A program made the translations under genes and the position numbers. A DNA stretch of 64,000 nucleotides from Streptosporangium carneum (GTDB lineage Bacteria > Actinomycetota > Actinomycetes > Streptosporangiales > Streptosporangiaceae): NCBI RefSeq assembly GCF_027922005.1, contig NZ_BSEV01000031.1:44321-108320 (forward strand), read 5' to 3'. Below are positions 51,145-59,699 of the stretch, in pieces. The stretch's first letter is position 1; each line of letters opens with the position of its first letter. The notes under the pieces are model-generated. The model was not told the DNA's origin, made no database searches, and was given only the letters and a program-made list of their open reading frames with translations.

Positions 51145-52152
51145 TCACTCGCCGGGCAGCCACCAGGTCCACGGGGAGTTCTTGGTCGTGAAGGAGTCCA
51201 GTTTTCTGGTGGAACCGGTCTCGGCGTTCACCGTCCGCTTCACAGCCGAGCTGATCTCGCCGTCCTTGCTGTTGCGCCCCGTCCAGAGCGTCAGCGTCCC
51301 CGCCGGATCCCAGTAGATGCGCTGCGCGCTCTCGTCCTTGGGGATGCCGAGCGGGAGCGCGTCCGAGACGGTGTCGGACGCCAGGTCGTAGGTGCGCAAC
51401 CGGGACGTGTTCGACGCGCCGGTGATGACCAGCGCGACCGTGGATCCGTCGTTCGCCAGCGCGACCGGCGAGTTGTTGGACACGATCTGCGGCACGACCT
51501 GACTCGCGGTCTCCCTGCCGTCGGCGTCGAAGACCGCGAACTCGGTGACGTTGTCGTCGGTGGTCCGCCCCGTGAGCAGGTGCTGCCCGTCAGGGCTGAA
51601 GCTCAGCACGTTGTTCGCCGGCGGCAGCTTGATCGTTTTCCCGTTCTTGAGATTGACGATCAGGGTCGGCAGCTTCTCCGCGCTGTCGAAGTAGTCGACC
51701 ACGACGAGCGAGCCGTCGAAGGAGAGCGTGGTGTCCACGTCCGTCTGACCGATCCCCCTGGGCAGCACGGCGGCCCCGCCGGGCAGCGGGCGGACCTTTC
51801 CGCTGTTCACGTCGCGGACGACGAGCTTGTCGCCCTTGAAGTAGTTCACGAACCGGCCGTCACCGCTGACGGCGAACGGGGTGCCGGCCTCCTTGTCAAT
51901 CTTGCCGTTGGCCTGGCGGGGGTTGACCCGCGCGTCGGCCAGCTTGACCGTCTTGCCGCTGCGCAGCGTCAGCGTCCACTTGCCGCAGGGGATCGTGTAG
52001 TCCTTCTTGGGGCAGCTGTCGAGCCATGCGTACCGGACCGAGTCGGCGGAGGCGGCTCCCGTCTTCGCCTCCGCAGGGGTGACGGTCATCGTCATGGTGG
52101 CCGCTGCGGCGGCGGCGAGAGTGAGTACGGCGAGCCCGCGTTTGGGTGTCAT
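51145..52152 (-). CDS. Secreted WD40/TolB-like beta-propeller protein
   Basis: 335 residues from ATG 52152, preceded by GAAAGGA. A Sec signal peptide (RGLAVLTLAAAAAATMTMTVTPAEA) precedes blade-like repeats containing FAVSGDGRFVNYF, LSFDGSLVVVDYF, LSFSPDGQHLL and DGSTVALVI. These S-x-D-G turns are typical of PD40/TolB propellers. A C-x7-C pair near the N-terminus may form a disulfide. Function is unknown. Confidence 0.75.
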   Translation of the reverse strand: MTPKRGLAVLTLAAAAAATMTMTVTPAEAKTGAASADSVRYAWLDSCPKKDYTIPCGKWTLTLRSGKTVKLADARVNPRQANGKIDKEAGTPFAVSGDGRFVNYFKGDKLVVRDVNSGKVRPLPGGAAVLPRGIGQTDVDTTLSFDGSLVVVDYFDSAEKLPTLIVNLKNGKTIKLPPANNVLSFSPDGQHLLTGRTTDDNVTEFAVFDADGRETASQVVPQIVSNNSPVALANDGSTVALVITGASNTSRLRTYDLASDTVSDALPLGIPKDESAQRIYWDPAGTLTLWTGRNSKDGEISSAVKRTVNAETGSTRKLDSFTTKNSPWTWWLPGE

Positions 52153-52533
52153 CGCTGTTCCTTTCGTCACCCGGATAGATGCGGGCCCGAGGCGAAAGGT
52201 TGTGTCACGAATCGGCCACACTCACGGGCCGTCCACCGCCATGGACGCATGTACGGCCACGTCGTCGATGCTCGTCGGGTGCGCGGGGCGCGAAGCCGTA
52301 CGGGTTGCCGGGCGGTCGCCGGTTCAGGGGCTGGCCGGCGACGCGGAGCAGTCGGGAACCCGCGCGAGCATGAGCCCTGTTCTTCGTGTCCCTCGGCGTC
52401 CGTCGCCGGTGAGCCGCACGGGAGCGGCCAGGGCACAGGCGAAGACGGGCGCCTTCGGCCATGTGCCCTGGATGTGCCCTCTGCGGCAGACTCGGCCCCT
52501 GAAATCGCGGATCGGGGCCTGGTCGCGCGTCCG
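52153..52533. other. 381-bp intergenic region
   Basis: It contains the ribosome site of the propeller gene at its left edge. The rest shows no supported gene; open frames here look like GC-rich shadows. Promoter position is not clear. Confidence 0.4.
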
Positions 52534-53028
52534 CTAGCGGTAGTTCGTGAACTGGAGCGCGATCTCCAGGTCTTTGCCCTTGAGCAGGGCGATGACCTCC
52601 TGGAGCTCGTCCCTCTTCTTGGAGCTCACCCGCAGCTCCTCACCCTGGATCTGGGCCTTGACTCCCTTGGGCCCCTCATCCCGAATGATCTTCGAGATCT
52701 TCTTGGCGTTCTCCTGGTCGATGCCCTCCTTGAGGGTGACCATGAGCCGGTACTCCTTGCCTGACAGCTTCGGCTCATCGGCGTCCAGGACCTTGAGCGA
52801 GAGCCCGCGCTTGATCAGCTTGTCCTTGAACACGTCAAGGACGGCGTTGGCGCGCTCCTCGCTGTTGGCCCTGATCTCGACTGCCTTCTGCCCACCCGAC
52901 CAGGCGATGCTCGCGCCGGTGCCCTTGAAGTCGAATCGGTGCCCGACCTCCTTGACCGTCTGGTTCAGCGCGTTGTCGGCCTCCTGGTGGTCGATCTTGC
53001 TGACGATGTCAAAACTGCTGTCGGCCAT
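52534..53028 (-). CDS. yajQ: YajQ-family nucleotide-binding protein
   Basis: 164 residues from ATG 53028. The whole family pattern is present: FDIVSKIDHQEADNALNQTVKEVGHRFDFKG, LKVLDADEPKLSGKEYRLMVTLKEGIDQENAKKISKIIRDEG and VSSKKRDELQEVIALLKGKDLEIALQFTNYR. Members are small cytosolic proteins; some bind cyclic-di-GMP. It lies just upstream of tRNA-Tyr. Confidence 0.93.
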   Translation of the reverse strand: MADSSFDIVSKIDHQEADNALNQTVKEVGHRFDFKGTGASIAWSGGQKAVEIRANSEERANAVLDVFKDKLIKRGLSLKVLDADEPKLSGKEYRLMVTLKEGIDQENAKKISKIIRDEGPKGVKAQIQGEELRVSSKKRDELQEVIALLKGKDLEIALQFTNYR

Positions 53029-53140
53029 GCGTCGACTATCCTCTCTAACTCTCTTGTCGACCCTAGCGCTTCACCTGTCGGCTAAGGATGAACGTCACCG
53101 TCAACACCCAGACGATGGTGTCGAAGACGGACGAGAAAAC

Positions 53141-53208
53141 CGTTGAGGACGCTCGTCGAGCCACACCCCCGACGCGTTGAGGACGCGCATCGAGCCACAC
53201 CCCCACAA
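53141..53208. repeat. 34-bp tandem direct repeat
   Basis: CGTTGAGGACGCTCGTCGAG at 53141 and CGTTGAGGACGCGCATCGAG at 53175 start two units that both continue CCACACCCCC. They lie between yajQ and tRNA-Tyr. Confidence 0.75.
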
Positions 53209-53376
53209 GAACCCGCACCCCACCACCCTCCCGCTCCCCCTGTCCGCCCGCCGCCGGCCTGAAGACCATGAAAGATCCCAGTACGGCAGGCCATCGGCGG
53301 ACGGTCTCCGCCGATGTCACGTCACACCCGGAAGTCCGCTATTCTTCTTCCTGTCGCCGCTTCGAGCGGAAGACGC

Positions 53377-53461
53377 GGCAGGTTGCCCGAGTGGTCAAAG
53401 GGAGCGGTCTGTAAAACCGTCGGCTCAGCCTACGCAGGTTCAAGTCCTGCACCTGCCACCA
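53377..53461 (+). tRNA. tRNA-Tyr (anticodon GTA)
   Basis: The acceptor stem GGCAGGT (53377-53383) pairs with ACCTGCC (53451-53457), followed by A and an encoded CCA (53459-53461). The anticodon GTA is at 53411-53413, the long variable arm is as expected for bacterial tRNA-Tyr, and the T arm contains GGTTCAAGTCC. SLP1 of Streptomyces is known to integrate in tRNA-Tyr, and a related integrase lies downstream. Confidence 0.96.
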
Positions 53462-53478
53462 GCCAAACTGGCAGCTTA

Positions 53479-53500
53479 GAGGCCCTCCGGGGCCTCTTTT
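53479..53500 (+). terminator. tRNA-Tyr terminator
   Basis: GAGGCCC (53479-53485) pairs with GGGCCTC (53490-53496) over a 4-base loop, followed by TTTT. Confidence 0.8.
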
Positions 53501-53773
53501 GCGTTTCGGGGTCATGCAGCCGTATGCCGCCCTGAGCGGTCGCGCGTCGGTGGTCGCGCAATATACGCGCAATGATCTTGACGACGTTTCCTCAGGTCGC
53601 GCCGAACTTTCAGGGAGCCTGCAAGCGAGAGCCACCTCTGGAACCACCCCATGCCAACGGCTACGGCGAGGGGCTCGGGAGGCTGGATAACCGATGAATC
53701 CGCTACGTAACGAATCATGATCGTATGACGCATCTGTGCGTCTCGTCATTCACTGCCAGATCATGCTTATGGG
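53501..53773. other. Intergenic region after tRNA-Tyr
   Basis: It is less GC-rich than the surrounding chromosome and includes CGCGCAATATACGCGCAATGATC near 53553. A hairpin GACGCA-TCTG-TGCGTC is at 53727-53742, just before the lipoprotein gene. No gene is supported. It could be element DNA just inside the attachment junction. Confidence 0.4.
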
Positions 53774-54349
53774 ATGGGAACGCCCAAGTCTTTGATCGTC
53801 ATCGTCGCGGCGGGGCTCGGTCTGACTGCTTGTGGCACGGCGCCCGCAACCCCCGAGCCGAGGAGAAGTGAGGTCGAATCCGCCGCGACGCCCACTTCCA
53901 ATGGTGTGTCGACGACTCCCCTCACCAGTGAAAGCCTGTATCCCTCTGGCTTTGATCCTGCCGCGTACAGGCCCCCCGAGCACTGGAAGGCCCCCTGCAA
54001 GGCTGCCTATTTGAGGTTGGCCGTGGGCCTGCTCGCCAACTGGAATGCGATCAGGAACCTAATAGAGCGGACGGGAAATTCCGCCTATCACACTGCGACG
54101 ATCAAGTTCAGCTACGAACAGCTCGTCGACTCCCCGCAAAAAGAGATCTTGCGAGCCTGTCAGCAGGCCGACCCAGTGATCGGCGCCCGGTTCGAGCGTG
54201 GTGTGGCGGCCGCTGGCACAGCTATGAGCATTGTCTGTCGAGAAGCGGAACCGTCCACGTGTGCGAGGCCGGAGCTGTCAGCAGAGGAGCGGGCCATGCT
54301 GAGCGAGAGCGTGCAACCACTGCTGGCTGCGGTCCCACCGAAGCGTTGA
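53774..54349 (+). CDS. Putative lipoprotein, unknown function
   Basis: 191 residues from ATG 53774, with no clear ribosome site (possibly leaderless). A signal peptide ends in lipobox L-T-A-C (IVIVAAGLGLTACGTAPATP), followed by a Thr/Ser/Pro-rich spacer and a helical domain with cysteines at about residues 75, 126, 152 and 160. Base composition is lower in GC than the chromosome before the tRNA, consistent with acquired DNA. No family recognised. Confidence 0.65.
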   Translation: MGTPKSLIVIVAAGLGLTACGTAPATPEPRRSEVESAATPTSNGVSTTPLTSESLYPSGFDPAAYRPPEHWKAPCKAAYLRLAVGLLANWNAIRNLIERTGNSAYHTATIKFSYEQLVDSPQKEILRACQQADPVIGARFERGVAAAGTAMSIVCREAEPSTCARPELSAEERAMLSESVQPLLAAVPPKR

Positions 54350-54507
54350 GATCTCTTCGCCCGTTCACATCGGCGGATCGGCGCGTGCCGCTTCGTACCT
54401 CGTCCGGGAACGATCGGTTGGGCGGTGAGCAAGCTCTGATCACCAGCCTTAGTGGTTGGCTCCGGAAATCCTTCGGGGGTTGACGTAGAGCTGAGTGCTG
54501 TAGGGAC

Positions 54508-54651
54508 GTGAGGGCAGGCGATGTTGCCGCCCTGGGCAACCTCGCTGTCCACGGCATCGACCACCTTCAGGCGGCCATCGAGAACCGGCTCAAACGAATG
54601 CCACAAGTCGGCGAGGAGGTCATCGGCGAGATCGCGGCCGAGCGGCACTGA
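54508..54651 (+). CDS. Possible 47-residue ORF, unknown
   Basis: GTG 54508 follows AGGGAC and the frame reads VRAGDVAALGNLAVHGIDHL and continues to AAERH. It looks amphipathic and could be a gene remnant. A frame on the other strand is also open, so support is weak. Confidence 0.25.
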   Translation: MRAGDVAALGNLAVHGIDHLQAAIENRLKRMPQVGEEVIGEIAAERH

Positions 54652-54712
54652 ACTGGCCTGTACAGTTGCGATTCGTCGGTATCCCGTGAGGGAAGACAGG
54701 GGGATCTTCCTG

Positions 54713-55339
54713 ATGGGCAGCCGCTTCGGCCCGGTAGCAAAGCTCAGCGGTTCGTGGACATCCGCGCTACTGGCGGGTCTGGGACTCGGTGTTGTCACCA
54801 ATCTGGCCCAGGGCTGGCTTCCGGGCACCTGGAACCAGGTCGCCAACTCCGGTGCTGTCTGGTGTGTCCCGGCGTTCGTCGTCGGCGCCCTGCTTGCCGG
54901 ATGGGCGTCAGCGCGGTCGGCTGCCACCGCCGGCCTATGTGCCTCGATCGGTCTGGTCATTGGGTATTACGGGTACGCGGAGTTCGGCCGTGACGGCATG
55001 GGCAGCCTCACCTATCCGCTGGTCTGGCTCGCGATGGCGGTCATCAGCGGCCCATTGTTCGGCGTGGCCGGGCTGTGGTGGCGGAACGGACGTACCGTAC
55101 GTCACCGTGTCATTGGCCTCGCCGCACTGGGAGGCGTCTTCGGGATGGAGGGCATCATGTATGCCTTCGTCCTGCATTACACCCCGCAGGCATGGGCCTG
55201 CCTGGCCGTCTTCGTCCTTGCGCCGCTGCTGATGGCACGTCGGCAAGGAGAGCGGACGCCGACCCTGCTGACGGCCCTGGCCCTCGCGGCACTGGCGTAC
55301 TTAGTCATCGAATTGCCACTTCAATACGTGACGATATGA
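54713..55339 (+). CDS. Six-helix membrane protein, DUF6518-like
   Basis: 208 residues from ATG 54713 (GGGGG nine bases upstream). About six hydrophobic helices: SALLAGLGLGVVTNLAQGW, WCVPAFVVGALLAGWASA, AGLCASIGLVIGYYGYAEFG, PLVWLAMAVISGPLFGVAGLWW, FGMEGIMYAFVLHY and TALALAALAYLVIELPLQY. The pattern resembles actinobacterial DUF6518 proteins. It lies between tRNA-Tyr and the integrase, so it is probably cargo of the element. Confidence 0.65.
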   Translation: MGSRFGPVAKLSGSWTSALLAGLGLGVVTNLAQGWLPGTWNQVANSGAVWCVPAFVVGALLAGWASARSAATAGLCASIGLVIGYYGYAEFGRDGMGSLTYPLVWLAMAVISGPLFGVAGLWWRNGRTVRHRVIGLAALGGVFGMEGIMYAFVLHYTPQAWACLAVFVLAPLLMARRQGERTPTLLTALALAALAYLVIELPLQYVTI

Positions 55340-55607
55340 AGTGGATCGCGGACCGCAGACACGGTAAGCCAGGTCATGTTAGTCGACCACGCGCTTCATT
55401 TAGTCAGTTCCCTCACCCCTGTTCGGGACGCCGCCTCTGATCGACGGCTGCCTGGCCGGGACCGGTCTGGTTCTCAAGTCCTCGTAACTCCACGAATTAA
55501 AGATCAGTAGTGCCAGCTCGTGTATCAACTGCCACGAGCGCCGATAAACGACAAGAACATCAAAGGGTCCCGCAAGTGCCCGGGCCCCTGGTCGTACAGC
55601 ATGCCTT
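55340..55607. other. Intergenic region downstream of the integrase
   Basis: 268 bp of mixed composition without a gene. GGTTCTCAAGTCCTCG at about 55468-55485 resembles the T arm of tRNA-Tyr with two extra bases. This is too weak to call an attachment site. Confidence 0.35.
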
Positions 55608-56972
55608 TCACATGGTCAGCGCTTCGCTGATCCGCCTGTTGGCGATCTCCTTGTGCCCGTCGAGGCACTTGGCGTAGACCCGCAGCAGGACATCCACACC
55701 ATGCCCCGCCCGCTCGGCCACGTCGGGAGCCGGAACACCCACATTGAGCCACAGGGACACCGCCGCGTGCCGCAGGTCGTACGGCCTGCGTGCCAGGGGA
55801 GAGGCGACCTGGGTGGGAGTGAGAGCGAGAATCCGTGCGTCCTGCCAGACCTCGGTGTAGGCCGTCGAGGCGATCACTCCGCCGCGCTCGCTTCGGAAGA
55901 CACGGCCGTCCTCACCGGTGCCGTACTCCTCGATGTGCCGCCGGAGGATCGTCACGAGCTCGGGAGGGATCGGTACCGGCCGCACGTCGGCCCGGCCCCG
56001 ATGCTTGAGGCCCCGTTCCTCGTGCGCGTCCCCGCTGTCGGTCCACTGCGTGTTCACCTCAGGCCGGGAAACGTCGATCGTCAGCCGTCCCCAGCCCTCG
56101 GCGGGCAGATGGCAGTCCTGAAGCCGCAGGCCCACCGCCTCGGCCGGACGCAGGGCCGCGTAGTACATACAGGCGAACAGCGCCATGAGCCGTCGGCCCC
56201 GCCCGCGACCACCCACATAGGTGACCATGGTCAGAAGCTCCTGAGCCTGCCGGGGATTGACGACCACGCGCGGATCGACAGTCTCGGTGGTCTTGGGCGG
56301 CTTCCACCTCACCTTGTGCAGCGGATTGGCGGCCAGTTCCTCCAACTCAACCGCGTATTCGAGAACGGCATGGAGAACGGCTCGCTTGCAGGTGATCGTG
56401 TTCGGGGCCGCGGCCTTGCCGTCGAGTCGGAGGGCGAGCGCGTCCAGCGCCAGCCGTACGCCCTTGGTCTCTCCGAGGTCGGCCAGGTCCAACGACGCCC
56501 CCTCAAGCCACCGGATCGCCCGAGCCATCTCGCTCGGTGTCTCCGGCCTCCTCCCGGTGGGAAGGAGCGCGTACTTACGGAGCGCTGCCCGGAGGGTCTC
56601 GGCGTCAGGACGCCCCGACCGGTCCTTGGTCAGCGCGGGGAGGATCGTCGAGAGCGCGTCGGACATGCTGTCCCGGCTCTTGGCCGCAGCGTGGGGCCAC
56701 TTCATGTCGATGTAGGCCCGAGCGAACTCGAAGACCGTCCGGGCGCTCTTGGCATGAAGCATGGAGAGCGGGAGCCCGGTCTCCACGTCGAAGGCCTCGC
56801 CCCGCTTGGCCGCCTGGCGCAGGTCCGACAGGAAACTCTCGGCCAGTGCCTTGGTCCGCAGGGTCTTCGACTTCTGGCGACCGCCGACCTTCCACCGGAC
56901 CACGTACGAGGGTGTCTTGCTCGTCTCGTTCCGGCGGATCTCCCAGAACTTCACGTCATAGGAGGTGATCAC
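55608..56972 (-). CDS. Tyrosine recombinase/integrase of an actinobacterial integrative element
   Basis: 454 residues from GTG 56972, overlapping the excisionase stop (GTGA). The catalytic domain has R275 (MYYAALRPAEAVGL), a box II of Y-D-L-R401-H402-A-A-V-S, a later H in AGHGVDVL and the nucleophile Y433 in VYAKCL. The N-terminal arm-binding and core-binding domains are present, so it looks intact. It is the pSAM2/SLP1-type integrase that recombines at the 3' end of tRNA genes; tRNA-Tyr is 2.1 kb away. Confidence 0.92.
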   Translation of the reverse strand: MITSYDVKFWEIRRNETSKTPSYVVRWKVGGRQKSKTLRTKALAESFLSDLRQAAKRGEAFDVETGLPLSMLHAKSARTVFEFARAYIDMKWPHAAAKSRDSMSDALSTILPALTKDRSGRPDAETLRAALRKYALLPTGRRPETPSEMARAIRWLEGASLDLADLGETKGVRLALDALALRLDGKAAAPNTITCKRAVLHAVLEYAVELEELAANPLHKVRWKPPKTTETVDPRVVVNPRQAQELLTMVTYVGGRGRGRRLMALFACMYYAALRPAEAVGLRLQDCHLPAEGWGRLTIDVSRPEVNTQWTDSGDAHEERGLKHRGRADVRPVPIPPELVTILRRHIEEYGTGEDGRVFRSERGGVIASTAYTEVWQDARILALTPTQVASPLARRPYDLRHAAVSLWLNVGVPAPDVAERAGHGVDVLLRVYAKCLDGHKEIANRRISEALTM

Positions 56973-57163
56973 GCGGCCTCCCGGAGGGATTCCAGCCAGG
57001 TCGTGAACTCGCTGCGCCAGACGCGGATCTCCCCGTTGGGGAGCTTGAGGCCCTGGGGAGCGTGGCCGATCTCCCGCCAGCGGTAGAAAGTACGCCGGGA
57101 CACCCCGCCGAGTTCGTCGAGGATCTCCGGCACGGTCATGAGCTCGTCACGGTTCTTCTTCAC
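56969..57163 (-). CDS. xis: Excisionase/MerR-like DNA-binding protein
   Basis: 64 residues from GTG 57163. It is a single winged-helix protein (LMTVPEILDELGGVSRRTFYRWREIGHAPQGLKLPNGEIRVWRSEFTTWLESL), as in the Xis of actinobacterial integrative elements. It overlaps both the truncated repSA stop and the integrase start by 4 bp, the standard repSA-xis-int order. Confidence 0.9.
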   Translation of the reverse strand: MKKNRDELMTVPEILDELGGVSRRTFYRWREIGHAPQGLKLPNGEIRVWRSEFTTWLESLREAA

Positions 57164-58145
57164 GCCGCCTCCCTCAATGGCGTGTTTGCCGGAAGATCTG
57201 GAGTGGGTCTGCCATCGGCTCTGGCCCGTAGTTCGTCGAGCCGGGCGCGTGTTCGGTGCCGGTTGGCCACGCCGCGCAGCAGCCGCACCGGCAACGGGGT
57301 GCGGGTGGGGTCCTTGGTGGAGACCGGCCGCCAGACGTAGCGGTGCGGGTCGGTCTCGGCGTCGGCGGGCAGGCCGAGCATGTCGAGGACCCAGGCGCGG
57401 CGGTCGGCCTTGTGGTCGTGCAAGGTCTTGTTCGACCACTTGCGGGAGACCAGGACGCGACGGCCCGCGTAGCCGAGGTGTTCGGCCTTGTGCGCCTTGC
57501 CCTTGCACCGGCCCGGGGTCATGCCCGCCTTGGCTCCCTTGGGCTGAATGCCGTAGCGCAGCCAGTTGGCGCAGGTAGGCGAGCAGGGTTCGTAGCGCAG
57601 CGCCTCGACCAGGCGGGCGGCGTGGTCCCAGCGGGCTTGGTTGATCGCGGCGCGGGCAGTCGACGCGGCCGGAGTCTCGTCGCCCTGCTCGTCTTCGTCG
57701 GGGTCGAGGTCGAGGGTCTCTCCCAGGCTCTTGGTGAGGTACTTGGTCAGGTAGCCGATGCGCTTGTGCGCGTCCGGCGATCCGGCCAGGAGGCCCTGAA
57801 CGTCGACCTGAGCGCCGAAGCGCACCACGTGCAGAGGCTCAGCCTCGTCGTCGGTGTCGAGCCGGTCGAGCGCTTCCTCCCAGGTGGGCAGTAGTTCGCC
57901 CGTGGCGGGGTCGAGGTAGTCGCCAGCCTGTCCGTCCGGGTACGGCTCGGCCTGCTCCTCTCGTTCCACCCAGACCGGCAGGTGGTCGCCCTTGAAGCGC
58001 ACCTGATCGAGGGCGGGCCACCACACCTGGTGATAGGTGGCCGCCGCGATGGCCTTGATCTCCGCGCGAGGCAGGGTCCTGCGGATCGCCATGTGCAGGT
58101 GGGGAGCAAACCTCTTCTGCGGTTCCACTCGCAGGCCGCGGCACA
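57160..58145 (-). pseudogene. repSA: RepSA-type replication initiator, 5' end missing
   Basis: The frame carries the C-terminal two thirds of RepSA: VEPQKRFAPHLHMAIR (the H-x-H metal motif of the HUH-like initiator), AAATYHQVWWP, KRIGYLTKYLTKSLGE, CSPTCANWLRYGIQP and RKWSNKTLHDHKADRRAWV. Upstream of about 58145 homology stops and a SnoaL-like gene ends at 58182, so the N-terminal part is deleted. The element therefore cannot replicate by itself. Breakpoint position is approximate. Confidence 0.8.
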
Positions 58146-58181
58146 GGTGGCGGATCGCCGGGCGCACTGCCTGGCCTCGCC

Positions 58182-58583
58182 CTATAAGGCGTTGTCCAGC
58201 GTCAGGGTGAGCTCGGCGATCCGCCACCTACCGTCGGACCGTCGCAGGCTGAACGTGTAGACCCCGGTCGAGATCATCTGGATGCTCTCGCCGGTGTTCC
58301 TCGTCTGCAGCAGATAGGCCCGCACCTCGGCGGTGGCGGCGTCCGTCGTCGTGACCACGACGTTACCCAGGTGGTGCCGCACCCTTCCGGTCTGGGCCGT
58401 GTGCCCGTCACGGATGAAGTCGAGCACCGCCGCGCGTCCGGCGACCGGGCCGAGCACCCCCTGTCCGGGCATCGTGAAGGTCCAGGTGGTGTCCTCGGTC
58501 AGGACCGCTTCCAGCTCGGCCACATTCAGCTCGTCCAGGGCATGGGCGTAGTGCGCCACCGCCTGCTGGAGGTCGGCGATCAC
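58182..58583 (-). CDS. SnoaL-like (NTF2-fold) protein
   Basis: 133 residues from GTG 58583, overlapping the dehydrogenase stop. The cone-shaped NTF2 fold shows in LDELNVAELEAVLTEDTTWTFTMPGQGVLGPVAGRAAVLDFI and a C-terminal GRWRIAELTLTLDNA. Members act as isomerases or cyclases, or bind small ligands. It is co-transcribed with the dehydrogenase and abuts the broken repSA. Confidence 0.8.
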   Translation of the reverse strand: MIADLQQAVAHYAHALDELNVAELEAVLTEDTTWTFTMPGQGVLGPVAGRAAVLDFIRDGHTAQTGRVRHHLGNVVVTTTDAATAEVRAYLLQTRNTGESIQMISTGVYTFSLRRSDGRWRIAELTLTLDNAL

Positions 58584-59578
58584 GAGAACACCGTCAGCAC
58601 GATCTTGCCCTGGATGTGGCCCTGCGCGGCTCGTGTGTGTGCGCTGCCCGCTTCGGAAAGCGGGTAGGTGCTGTCCACCCCGACCTGGAGCTTGCCCTCG
58701 TCGAACAGGCGCCCGATCTCGGCGAGCTGGGGGCCGTTGGAACGCACCTGAATGTTCGAGACGGTGATGCCAAGACGCGCCGTCTCTTCCGGATCGTACT
58801 GGGCGAAGAACACCGGAAGCATGGTGCCGCCGCGCTTGAGCACGGTCAGGAAACGTGAACTGTCCGGGCCACCGACGGTGTCGATCACCAAGTCGACGCC
58901 ACTGACCACGTGCGCGACCTGCGTCGTGGTGTAGTCGATGAACTCATCGGCGCCGAGCTTGCGCAGGAACTGCTCGTGCCGCCCCGAGGCCACCGCGATG
59001 ACGTGTGCCCCCTTCCACTTCGCCAGCTGCACCGCGAAATGACCCACTCCACCAGCGGCCCCGTTGACCAGCACGGTCATCCCTGGCGTGATCGGCACCG
59101 GCTGGTGCACCTGGCCGGTGAAGGGAGACGGCACGTCGTGGCCGAGATCGACCAGGTACTGCCAGGCCGTCAGCAGGGCCATCGGCGCACCGGCCGCCTC
59201 AACGTAGTCGATACCGGCCGGTTTGTGAGCCAGGTCGGAAGCCGGAGCGGCCACGTACTCGGCGTACGTCCGGCCGTCGAATCCCGGGAACCGCAGCATG
59301 CCGAAGACCTCGTCACCGACGGCGAACCTGGACACGTCCGGAGCGACCGCCTGAACCACGCCCGACATGTCCGTTCCGGGGATGAGGGGGAACTCCAGCA
59401 CCGGCCTCATTTCGGCCGGCATGACCTTCATCCCCTCGCGCAGGTACCAGTCCGGCGGGTTGATGCCCGCCGCGTGCACCCGGACGAGCACCTCGCCCGG
59501 GCCGATCTCGGGAACCGGCACCTCGTCGTACCGCAGAACTTCCGGCCCGCCCGCCTCGTGGAACTGGATCGCCTTCAT
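58580..59578 (-). CDS. Quinone-oxidoreductase-type NADP-dependent dehydrogenase (MDR family)
   Basis: 332 residues from ATG 59578. The MDR GroES-like domain (MKAIQFHEAGGPEVLRYDEVPVPEIGPGEVLVRVHAAGINPPDWYLREG) is followed by the Rossmann motif VLVNGAAGGVGHFAVQLAKWKGAHVIAVASG. Zinc-binding cysteines are absent, so it is a zeta-crystallin/QOR-type reductase. The adjacent divergent LysR gene is the probable regulator. Confidence 0.9.
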   Translation of the reverse strand: MKAIQFHEAGGPEVLRYDEVPVPEIGPGEVLVRVHAAGINPPDWYLREGMKVMPAEMRPVLEFPLIPGTDMSGVVQAVAPDVSRFAVGDEVFGMLRFPGFDGRTYAEYVAAPASDLAHKPAGIDYVEAAGAPMALLTAWQYLVDLGHDVPSPFTGQVHQPVPITPGMTVLVNGAAGGVGHFAVQLAKWKGAHVIAVASGRHEQFLRKLGADEFIDYTTTQVAHVVSGVDLVIDTVGGPDSSRFLTVLKRGGTMLPVFFAQYDPEETARLGITVSNIQVRSNGPQLAEIGRLFDEGKLQVGVDSTYPLSEAGSAHTRAAQGHIQGKIVLTVFS

Positions 59579-59627
59579 CGCGCCTATCGCTTTCTCAGGG
59601 AAACGTTGCTCCTTCAGTCAAGGCCCT

Positions 59628-59644
59628 GGACGGCATGGCCGTCC
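59628..59644. promoter_or_regulatory. Inverted repeat GGACGGC-ATG-GCCGTCC
   Basis: A perfect 7-bp inverted repeat in the divergent gap between the dehydrogenase and LysR genes. It is a plausible LysR binding site. Confidence 0.45.
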
Positions 59645-59699
59645 AAGACCCCTTCGGCAACCGGTCATTCCGAAACAGCATGACGCGTACCCTGCAACG

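Noticed and set aside
53063..53320. An 85-codon minus-strand frame between yajQ and tRNA-Tyr
   Set aside because: Its N-terminal half is translated from a tandem repeat and low-complexity DNA. The hydrophobic end alone is not enough to support a gene.
55465..55490. A possible second attachment site (T-arm-like sequence) beside the integrase
   Set aside because: The match to the tRNA-Tyr T arm needs a two-base insertion and does not extend to the acceptor stem.
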